Origin: Glaciecola sp034112105
GTDB taxonomy: Bacteria; Pseudomonadota; Gammaproteobacteria; Enterobacterales; Alteromonadaceae
DNA: 31,638 nucleotides
Reading direction: 5' to 3'
Assembly (NCBI GenBank): GCA_034112105.1
Contig: JAWUVZ010000007.1
Location: 1-31,638, forward strand
Shown: positions 15,457 through 22,311 of the stretch, in pieces
How positions within the stretch are numbered: the first letter of the stretch is position 1
How the letters are laid out: each line of letters starts with the position of its first letter
Translations under genes and position numbers: made by a program
The notes under the pieces: generated by a model
The model's database searches: none
What the model saw: only the letters and a program-made list of their open reading frames with translations
What the model was told of the DNA's origin: nothing

Positions 15457-16619
15457 GAAAACTACTGCTTTACTTTTTCCTACTCATTCTGTTTTTTGGC
15501 GGTCTATTATTTGGACATGCTGCCATAGGTGAAAAAGGGCGTATATTCGTAGCAATGGGCGAGTGGCGCATCCAAATGACAGTTGTCAGTGCAGTTTTAA
15601 GCCTACTTATTAGTTTCATTGTTATGGTTATTTTGTGGTGGGCAATTAAGCGCATTTTTAGAGTGATTGCTGGCTCGCGCAATTGGTTTGGTATGTTGTC
15701 TAAAAGAAAACAAAGCAAAGCCCTATACAACGCCATTAATGCCTGTGCCATCGGTGATTATGAAGGTGCACAAAAGTACATCAATAAAACCTTTCCTGGC
15801 GAATTCGACGGTGCTAATTATATGTTGGCGGCGGACATTGATAGACGCATTAATAATGGCAACAATGTTGAGAACTTGTTGAATATCGCCGAAACTTTTC
15901 CTGAGTCAGAAGCTTCAGCAAAAATACAACAAGCAGCATGGTTAATACAACAACATCAATTTCAACAAGCTGAACTGATATTAGAGAGTATTGATACCAA
16001 AGCTCAACAACGAGCTGTTGTTGTTAGATTATGGTTGTCGGCGCTTGCAGCTCTGGGTAAATGGGCATTGGTAAAAGAAAAACTTAGTGCCCATAAAAAA
16101 GTATTGGGTGATGATTATGTGCAATGGGCACAACAAGTTGTGCAAGGTGAGTTTTCCGAAATAGCAAGTAAACAGGGTGCGAACGCGCTTAAAGAAAAAT
16201 GGGCTTCGTTACCTCGCGCAGCCAAAAAAGATATTGCTAATCAAATTGTATATGTGCAATTACTTATTGATCAAGGTCTATCCAAAGACGCAGAACCTAT
16301 TTTAGTTGAGCTTGCTAGGAAAACCAGAAATCCTGCGTTCCATAGTTTGTTTAAACAGCTCAAACATCCTTCACCCCATCAAGCAATGCGCCTAATAGAA
16401 AGTTGGATAAAGGTCGATATGAACAACGCACAGTTATATTCAGTGTTAGCGCATTTAGCTTATAACAGCGGCGATAACGAACTTGCTGAAAAAGCGGTCA
16501 GGAAGGCACTCGAACTAGCTAGTAACCCACAAGATGGACGTTTATTAGGTAGGTTACTAGAGCAACAAAACTCTTTTGAAAAGGCTAATAACGTCTATAA
16601 AGGCTTACTCACCTCGTAA
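15453..16619 (+). CDS. hemY: HemY (TPR-containing membrane protein, haem operon)
   Basis: A 388-residue proteobacterial HemY, not the Bacillus protoporphyrinogen oxidase of the same name. Two N-terminal transmembrane helices (3-22 and 42-64) are followed by a basic segment (RIFRVIAGSRNW). A long helical tetratricopeptide-like domain follows, with repeat-like segments such as AYNSGDNELAEKAVRKALELA near the C-terminus. The HemY_N signature region (GHAAIGEKGRIFVAMGEW) is present. It starts by a 4-base ATGA overlap with hemX and ends the operon; its TAA lies inside a terminator-like hairpin. Its biochemical role is unknown; it may scaffold late haem synthesis. Confidence 0.94.
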   Translation: MRKLLLYFFLLILFFGGLLFGHAAIGEKGRIFVAMGEWRIQMTVVSAVLSLLISFIVMVILWWAIKRIFRVIAGSRNWFGMLSKRKQSKALYNAINACAIGDYEGAQKYINKTFPGEFDGANYMLAADIDRRINNGNNVENLLNIAETFPESEASAKIQQAAWLIQQHQFQQAELILESIDTKAQQRAVVVRLWLSALAALGKWALVKEKLSAHKKVLGDDYVQWAQQVVQGEFSEIASKQGANALKEKWASLPRAAKKDIANQIVYVQLLIDQGLSKDAEPILVELARKTRNPAFHSLFKQLKHPSPHQAMRLIESWIKVDMNNAQLYSVLAHLAYNSGDNELAEKAVRKALELASNPQDGRLLGRLLEQQNSFEKANNVYKGLLTS

Positions 16620-16637
16620 GCCGTCTTTCTATGTTTT
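16602..16637 (+). terminator. Hairpin at the end of hemY
   Basis: GGCTTAC and GTAAGCC pair perfectly (7 bp, 7-base loop) at 16602-16622, with the hemY TAA inside the 3' arm. A T-rich but interrupted tail follows (GTCTTTCTATGTTTT). On the minus strand the arm is followed only by TTTA. It lies between convergent genes and may serve both weakly. Confidence 0.5.
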
Positions 16638-16665
16638 ATCAAAGGTCAGATTTAAACGAATAAGC

Positions 16666-17958
16666 CTACTCTTTAATCAAGATAGACAGTGTCATATTAA
16701 AGCGCTCTTCTAACCCTCTAATTCTCGTAATTGAGCCTTCATCGAATACGTGCCCTTGTGGCAATATAAGAATATCGTTTTCGTTATACAGTGACTCGTC
16801 CAATATCATGCCCGATTTCAGCTGGTCGGAGCGCACTCCAATGTCATATTTATCTTCTGATGCTGATAATTGCTGGGTCCTCAGCACATTTACAATGCTG
16901 GCATCGTAATATTTTAGACTACAATAACTTAATAGCTTAGCAATCGAATCAGCAACACTGTAATCAATACCATCCATTTTTCCTTTGCGATAACGCATAT
17001 AGTCTCTTGCAACAGAAAGTATTTTAGCACCTAGGGGAATATTACCTCCCTCAACACCATTTGGAAATCCGCGACCACTTAAATATTCGAATTGATGAGC
17101 AATGATGTCGGTTACATTGTGCAATTGCTGTGCTGGGCTTAAGATAAGTCGGGCCTTTGATGATTGAGCAAAATACGCATCTTGTTGCGCAGCGGTTAGC
17201 TTATTGAACGGAGTTGTTAGCACTTTTGAATATAGCCCGACCATACCAATTTCACAAATTAGACCGGCAAAACCAATATCTTCAATCTCCGTTTTATTTA
17301 AGTTCATTTTTTGTGCAATGTCGACAGCAATTTTACTAACCGATTTAGCAAAAGCGCCACTTACATTCGGATTCATACTTACCATATTGTAAACGACTTT
17401 TTTGATCGCTGAAGTACTGCTTTCAGATAGGAGTAACGCGTTCTTTAATTGCTTAGTGCGCTGTTCGACCTTTTCTTCTAGGGTATTATTCATCAAACTG
17501 AGTTGCTTATTTTGCTGGGCTGTTAATTTCAATAATCGCGTATTCTCAGATGCTAAGCTATACTGCATAATGCCATGCTCTACTGCATTAATAAGCTCTT
17601 GATTATCCCACGGCTTCTGCAAGAAACGATGTATTTTCCCATTATTGATGACGTCAAGGGTAGATTCTAAATCGGCGAATCCAGACAAAACAATTCGATA
17701 TGTTTGCGGGAAGTTTTCAGCAACTTTCGCTAAGAATTCGGCCCCACTCATTCCCGGCATCTTCATGTCAGAAACAACCACATGAATAGTGGTGGTTTGC
17801 ATAAATTCGAGCGCTTTTTGCGCACTATTAGCCAATATTAATTTGAACGGTTTACCATGAAAAATACGCTTCATGGTACTTAAAATACTTACTTCGTCAT
17901 CAATTAACAGAACCTTAAAAATCGGACTAGTTGGTAAATCGCTTTTAATATCTGACAT
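16666..17958 (-). CDS. Response regulator with degenerate HD-GYP-like output domain
   Basis: A 430-residue cytosolic protein. The N-terminal receiver looks active: acidic pair D20/D21 (VLLIDDE), phosphoacceptor D64 (VVSDMKMPG), S92 and K115 (QKPW). A coiled coil (about 145-180) leads to an HD-GYP-type fold (about 185-365) recognisable from GFAGLICEIGMVGL and EYLSGRGFPNGVEGGNIPLGAKIL. The HD pair is replaced by C235-E236, the following Lys by M239, and the HHE motif by QFE, so metal binding and c-di-GMP hydrolysis are unlikely. The C-terminus (LKSGMILDESL...ILPQGHV) resembles tails of HD-type regulators. The ATG at 17958 is chosen because it overlaps the kinase stop by 14 bases; the longer frame lies inside the kinase gene. 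Confidence 0.85.
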   Translation of the reverse strand: MSDIKSDLPTSPIFKVLLIDDEVSILSTMKRIFHGKPFKLILANSAQKALEFMQTTTIHVVVSDMKMPGMSGAEFLAKVAENFPQTYRIVLSGFADLESTLDVINNGKIHRFLQKPWDNQELINAVEHGIMQYSLASENTRLLKLTAQQNKQLSLMNNTLEEKVEQRTKQLKNALLLSESSTSAIKKVVYNMVSMNPNVSGAFAKSVSKIAVDIAQKMNLNKTEIEDIGFAGLICEIGMVGLYSKVLTTPFNKLTAAQQDAYFAQSSKARLILSPAQQLHNVTDIIAHQFEYLSGRGFPNGVEGGNIPLGAKILSVARDYMRYRKGKMDGIDYSVADSIAKLLSYCSLKYYDASIVNVLRTQQLSASEDKYDIGVRSDQLKSGMILDESLYNENDILILPQGHVFDEGSITRIRGLEERFNMTLSILIKE

Positions 17959-19621
17959 AATTGCTTTTACTCTCAACAGTTTGTGTAATCGGCAATATGA
18001 GTGTAAATGTAGTACCTTCACCCTCTCGACTGCGCACGTCAATAGACCCACCATGCTCTTGCATAATATCAAATGAAATTGATAGACCGAGTCCTGTTCC
18101 TTCCCCTTCTGCCTTAGTCGTAAAAAATGGATTAAAAATATTTTTGAGGGTTACCTCATCCATTCCGCATCCATTATCGATTATATGTATTTTAATATCA
18201 CTACCTACAACTTCAGATTTAATCGCGACAATTCCATTTAACTCAACAGCCTGTCCAGCATTCATCACTAAGTTTGTTAACACTTGGTTGATTTTGCCAA
18301 CATTTAATAGTGTTTGTGGTACATCTTTTAACTCTAAGATGAGCTGCGCATGTTGCTCTATCTTAGACTTTACCATTTTTGCGGTCGTCAAAATACATTG
18401 ATTAATGTCAATCAGTTGCATACTATCGCTATCTGCTCGTGAAAATATTCTCATATTTTGTACTATCTCAATCACACGCTTTAAACCGCCCTCGGTATCC
18501 ACTAGGAGTTCTTTTATGTCGTTGTTGATAAAATCAATGTCTTGGCTTTCCAGATAGCTCGTCAATTCATTAATCAGTGCTGCTTGGTGTTCATTGAAAA
18601 TTGCAGTCTCACGATGCAAACCCGATAAGGCCTTTGCTCGACTACACACTTCAACATACACATCGATGTAATTTTTCAAACAGCTGACATTACCTTTAAT
18701 AAAGCCAATAGGAGTATTAATTTCATGAGCTAGCCCCGCCGCTAATTGGCCAACGGACGCCATTTTTTCGGCCTGCATCAATTGTTGCTGTGCGGACTTT
18801 AGATCGTTATTAATTTGCTTTAATTCGTAGTTCTGCAGTTCAATTTGGTGGGTTCGTTTCTCTACTTTGGCTTCCAATGTCCGATTAAGGTTCTGTAACG
18901 CATTCTGAAATAATGTTGTGCGTCTTTGCTCTGCTTCTAAACTATCAATTAGAGAATTAAAGGCACTTATTACTTCTGCTAACTCAGCTTGTGAATCTTC
19001 AGGCACTCTGGCGACGTCGAATTGACCTGAGTCGAGGGCTTTTGAGATATTTTTGGCACTCTGACGCAGCACATTGAGTTGTTTGGTTAGATAGCCTCCT
19101 AAAAATAACGAAAAAAGCGCAACTAAGACCATTTCAAACAAAGCTATACCTGCCGTCAAACGAGTGATTGACGCAATAGAACTCTGCACCTGAGTAACAC
19201 TTATGCCAATTTCAACCCGTCCATATAAGGTACCACTCTCAATAATTGGTGAAGTCGCATCAAAAACACCATCATCAACCTCAGATACATTACTATCAGC
19301 TTGGAAAGGACGAATAATGGCAACTGCGTCGCCTTTTTTCGCAAAGACTTTACCAGACTCATCAACAACACGAGCATAAACAACATCTGGGTTGTCAATT
19401 ACTTCACTAACGATAGAGTCGAGAGAGGCGAGATCGTAAGACAAAACGCTATTTTTTGATGTCGTTGCAAAAAGTTTTGCTGCTGTTTCAGCCCGTTTAC
19501 CGAGATTTTCATTAGCAATGTCAGCCATAAATTTAGTCACTGTAAAAACTAAGAGAAGAAGCAACACGCCTTGGATCAAAGCGGTACCTAATATCGTTTT
19601 AGCCTTCAATGATAAACGCAT
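17945..19621 (-). CDS. Membrane sensor histidine kinase
   Basis: A 558-residue kinase. Two transmembrane helices (about 9-31 and 156-177) enclose a periplasmic sensor domain of about 120 residues with a Cache/CHASE-like look (NPDVVYARVVDESGKVFAKKGD...LYGRVEIGIS). A HAMP linker (about 178-232) and a long coiled coil (235-285) follow. The dimerisation motif MASVGQLAAGLAHEINTPIGF has the phosphoacceptor H299. The ATPase domain has the N box NLVMNAGQA, G1 DNGCGMDE and G2 GEGTGLGLSI, all intact. The H-box HEINTPIG type resembles kinases that pair with HD-type regulators. It begins 12 bases after the periplasmic binding protein gene, which suggests that protein presents its ligand to this sensor. 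Confidence 0.93.
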   Translation of the reverse strand: MRLSLKAKTILGTALIQGVLLLLLVFTVTKFMADIANENLGKRAETAAKLFATTSKNSVLSYDLASLDSIVSEVIDNPDVVYARVVDESGKVFAKKGDAVAIIRPFQADSNVSEVDDGVFDATSPIIESGTLYGRVEIGISVTQVQSSIASITRLTAGIALFEMVLVALFSLFLGGYLTKQLNVLRQSAKNISKALDSGQFDVARVPEDSQAELAEVISAFNSLIDSLEAEQRRTTLFQNALQNLNRTLEAKVEKRTHQIELQNYELKQINNDLKSAQQQLMQAEKMASVGQLAAGLAHEINTPIGFIKGNVSCLKNYIDVYVEVCSRAKALSGLHRETAIFNEHQAALINELTSYLESQDIDFINNDIKELLVDTEGGLKRVIEIVQNMRIFSRADSDSMQLIDINQCILTTAKMVKSKIEQHAQLILELKDVPQTLLNVGKINQVLTNLVMNAGQAVELNGIVAIKSEVVGSDIKIHIIDNGCGMDEVTLKNIFNPFFTTKAEGEGTGLGLSISFDIMQEHGGSIDVRSREGEGTTFTLILPITQTVESKSNYVRY

Positions 19622-19633
19622 GAACTACTCTAC

Positions 19634-20479
19634 TTAGTTGACTCGCATTGACGGGGCAATATGCTCCGTTACCCCTGTAATATTTAAATCCCTGATGCTA
19701 TCCCAGTCATTAGCTTGTGCTCTAACAAAAGGGTTAAGATTTAAGTTACGCAACAACTGCATAAAAGTATGGTCTTTTTGCAAACGCTCGAGCGCACTCA
19801 AGAGTTTCTCGCGCGTCTGAGCAGACACCCTAGGATGCGATGCAATGGCATGCGGCGTAAACCCCTCACTTTTCCAAATTATACGTAGCTTATCTTGAAC
19901 TTCTGCGGACGTGGTTTTTAGGGTACGCATAACGCCTCCACCGGCGCTGAAAAATCCCTTGGCGACATTTAAGTATACAGAATCGTGCGAATAAACGAAT
20001 GTCGCTTTGGTGCGTATATTCATTTTGGCTAAATGTGCGAGAGGAACAATCGTGGCTGCAAACGCAGCCTGAGCCGGAAATGCCACATCAACCTTTTGGA
20101 GATCCTCTAGGTCATAAATGTCACTATTTTTACTAACGACAATGATGCCCTGCAATAGCTTATCTTTTTCCTTTGCCATGGCCAAGTAGCCTGACGCTTG
20201 ATGATAAAGTACATAGTGATATGGATTCATGTACGCTATGTCATACTTACCTTGAAGTAGCCGTTTTTCAAACGTCGGAATATTTTTCGCTGTAATAAAT
20301 TTTATTTTAATGCCGGATTCTTGTGACCAACGATCGAAAACTGGCCCCCACTTGGCAGCCAGTGTTTTAGCAGATTGCTGAGGAACAACCCCAAAGGTTA
20401 ATTGCGATTTATCATTGTTTGCTAACAACGATGTCGTACAGCAGCAATACAAAATCAGGCTTAAAAGCCTTTTTTTCAT
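19634..20479 (-). CDS. PhnD-family periplasmic substrate-binding protein
   Basis: A 281-residue secreted binding protein of the phosphate/phosphite/phosphonate-type family (PF12974-like). The signal peptide MKKRLLSLILYCCCTTSLLA is cleaved before NNDKS. The mature part has the family pattern: LTFGVVPQQSAKTLAAKWGP, a loop around KYDIAYMNPYHYVLYHQ where ligand contacts usually lie, IIVVSKNSDIYDLEDLQ, VAFPAQAAFAATIVPLAHL and HDSVYLNVAKGFFSAGGGV. No ABC permease or ATPase gene is nearby. It overlaps the upstream HTH gene by ATGA and precedes the kinase by 12 bases. I infer it is a sensor subunit rather than a transporter part. The ligand is unknown; phosphonate is only the family default. Confidence 0.88.
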   Translation of the reverse strand: MKKRLLSLILYCCCTTSLLANNDKSQLTFGVVPQQSAKTLAAKWGPVFDRWSQESGIKIKFITAKNIPTFEKRLLQGKYDIAYMNPYHYVLYHQASGYLAMAKEKDKLLQGIIVVSKNSDIYDLEDLQKVDVAFPAQAAFAATIVPLAHLAKMNIRTKATFVYSHDSVYLNVAKGFFSAGGGVMRTLKTTSAEVQDKLRIIWKSEGFTPHAIASHPRVSAQTREKLLSALERLQKDHTFMQLLRNLNLNPFVRAQANDWDSIRDLNITGVTEHIAPSMRVN

Positions 20480-21048
20480 GCATAGGTCTCTTGTTCTGTC
20501 TCGATTATAGAATCGAGCACCATCGCAAGTGCATAATTATCAAGTGGTTTTGCTAATTTAAACACTTTCGCATCGTGCTCCGTAGATAACCTGTGGTCGG
20601 TAAATTCATCAAAAATGATGATGTGCGGTTTATACTCTAATTTCGACTCAATTACTTTGGTCAGCGCAGGTATGTCTACGCGTGACGTCTGACTGTCAAT
20701 CATAATTAGAGACGGTTTATGTTGAGCAATTTCAACACCCGACTCAATGCCGTGTTGGTATACTTGGGTCACGAAACCAGCATTTCTAGCGATGCGCTGT
20801 ACGTTCTTGACCAGTTGTTTTTCAACTGAGACTATAAAACACGATTTCTCTTTTTCGACAATCAACTCAGACGGCACAGGAATTTGGTTATGCACCAAAA
20901 AATCAAGTAGGTCGCTGTGCTTTACCCTGTTGTTGCCCCTACCAGGCAACTTAAAAGCCTTTAATTTTTTTGCTTCTATCCAGCGGATTACTGTTCGTGG
21001 ATTAACGTCACAAATTTTTGCAACATCACCACTTGAAAATGACTTCAT
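20476..21048 (-). CDS. Excisionase/MerR-type HTH protein with degenerate receiver domain
   Basis: A 190-residue cytosolic protein. Residues 1-52 form a helix-turn-helix of the excisionase/MerR type (FSSGDVAKICDVNPRTVIRWIEAKKLKAFKLPGRGNNRVKHSDLLDFL). Residues 68-183 have the receiver fold. The phosphoacceptor-like D118 (SLIMIDSQ) and K167 (KLAKPLD) are kept. The acidic Mg-binding pair is replaced by S74-V75 (CFIVSVEKQ), so phosphorylation may be lost or atypical. It heads the four-gene signalling cassette and overlaps the binding-protein gene by 4 bases. It is probably the cassette's DNA-binding output or autoregulator; the target site is unknown. No clear ribosome-binding site precedes the ATG at 21048. 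Confidence 0.82.
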   Translation of the reverse strand: MKSFSSGDVAKICDVNPRTVIRWIEAKKLKAFKLPGRGNNRVKHSDLLDFLVHNQIPVPSELIVEKEKSCFIVSVEKQLVKNVQRIARNAGFVTQVYQHGIESGVEIAQHKPSLIMIDSQTSRVDIPALTKVIESKLEYKPHIIIFDEFTDHRLSTEHDAKVFKLAKPLDNYALAMVLDSIIETEQETYA

Positions 21049-21273
21049 ATTATTTCGACTGCATCAAACTAATTATGCTGCGAGATTATCAGAAGCCTTT
21101 TAAAATTGCGATATTCAGCCCTATTGGCGGCTATACTTAACTATAAATTTATATACCTAGGATTATGCCATATCGCATTAATACGCCCGCGATTGTTATA
21201 CTGATACATACCTACCCGCTCGATATACACGGACTGTGTTTAAGTCAAGCTGGATAGATAATAGAGTATCATT
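21049..21273. other. Intergenic region upstream of the signalling cassette
   Basis: An AT-rich 225-base gap that must hold the cassette promoter and the cyclophilin gene's 3' end. It contains the 12-bp palindrome TATAAATTTATA (21142-21153) and several TATA-like hexamers, but no convincing -35/-10 pair or terminator hairpin. Confidence 0.4.
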
Positions 21274-22080
21274 TTATGCTTTAAGCAGCCTGCGTTTTAA
21301 TGCAAATACTGCCATCAACGCAATCAAAAGCGTTCCTAGAGAACCGCCTGAGCTACTCGAATTGTCAGCAGTTCCCTCGTTATCGTTATCGGTACCCGTG
21401 TCTAACAATGTATTGCGCGCCGGATTTAAGTTTGAGTTAGTAATCACTTCTGCATTGACAACAACGACATCGGTCATCAAAACTAGATTACTGTCTGTTG
21501 GTGCTGTGCCTGCAGTCTGATCAGCTGATGTATAGTTTCTCAATGGAATACTAGTAAAAGCGCCGCCGAAATTAAAGTTAGGTGTGCTTGTAATTGCGTC
21601 AACAATCTCCATGCCATTTCCTAAAACCTGCCCAAATACAGTAAAACCGCCATTTTGTACGTCAAGGTTAGCAGCATTGTTGTTTATATTTATAAACCAC
21701 TGCGACGTTGCACTATTTATATTTCCGCCCACTTTTGCCATAGCAATGGTGCCGCGAACGTTTGAAAATACCGGTTCGTTGATAACCGCAGCACTCGTTT
21801 GAATCGGCGTTGGAGGAAAAACATTGTTGTAAGTAAAACCACCGGCTTGCATTACGAAGCTAGCCTCGGTTCTGTGTACAACATTATTCGCATAAGAACC
21901 TGAATTCACGTAACTCAAAAAGTTCTCAACCGTTTCAGGTGTGGCTTCATCAAATAGATTAACTTCGAAGTTACCTAGTGCCGTGCGCACTTCTACCACT
22001 GTTGCTTGAGCTGCAACAGGAACAACCATTGCGAGTGAAAATAAGATAGCAGAAAAGTGCTTTGATTTAGTTAATGTCAT
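21274..22080 (-). CDS. Exported cyclophilin-type peptidyl-prolyl isomerase with GlyGly-CTERM-like tail
   Basis: A 268-residue protein. A signal peptide (ending VPVAAQA, about residue 27) precedes a cyclophilin domain (28-190). Catalytic residues fit the cyclophilin spacing: R70, F75 and Q78 (HRTEASFVMQ), and then TSQWFININ and FTVFGQVLGNGMEIVDAI. It should catalyse prolyl isomerisation outside the cytoplasm. A low-complexity Asn/Thr/Ser linker leads to a C-terminal tripartite tail (about 241-268). This has SSSSGGSLG, a hydrophobic helix and a basic end (KRRLLKA), the layout of GlyGly-CTERM sorting signals processed by rhombosortase and linked to type II secretion. It follows pbpC by about 230 bases and seems to be its own unit. 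Confidence 0.9.
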   Translation of the reverse strand: MTLTKSKHFSAILFSLAMVVPVAAQATVVEVRTALGNFEVNLFDEATPETVENFLSYVNSGSYANNVVHRTEASFVMQAGGFTYNNVFPPTPIQTSAAVINEPVFSNVRGTIAMAKVGGNINSATSQWFININNNAANLDVQNGGFTVFGQVLGNGMEIVDAITSTPNFNFGGAFTSIPLRNYTSADQTAGTAPTDSNLVLMTDVVVVNAEVITNSNLNPARNTLLDTGTDNDNEGTADNSSSSGGSLGTLLIALMAVFALKRRLLKA

Positions 22081-22311
22081 GATAGTTTTCTTATTATTTT
22101 GTTTTAAATTAAAATTACGTTTAATACCGATTGACCTGAATTAGTCAGTGGTAAAAATCAAGGGGCTTTTTTCTTATACCTTTACTGCAATTAGGTTAAT
22201 CGAAATAGGGCAGTAAAACCAGTGAATGCGATAGCAAAGTTCTTAAATTATTAAATTATTAATCTCAACGCCTTCATTTCTTGGTTAAAACATGAATTCG
22301 TTGCAAATTAC
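22081..22311. other. Intergenic region between pbpC and the cyclophilin gene
   Basis: An AT-rich gap holding the presumed cyclophilin promoter. It contains two tandem copies of TTAAATTA (22243-22258). No well-formed terminator for pbpC and no convincing promoter pair could be read. Confidence 0.4.

Noticed and set aside
22150..22180. GGGGCTTTTTTC on the plus strand as a terminator
   Set aside because: No complementary upstream arm forms a stem, and no plus-strand gene precedes it.
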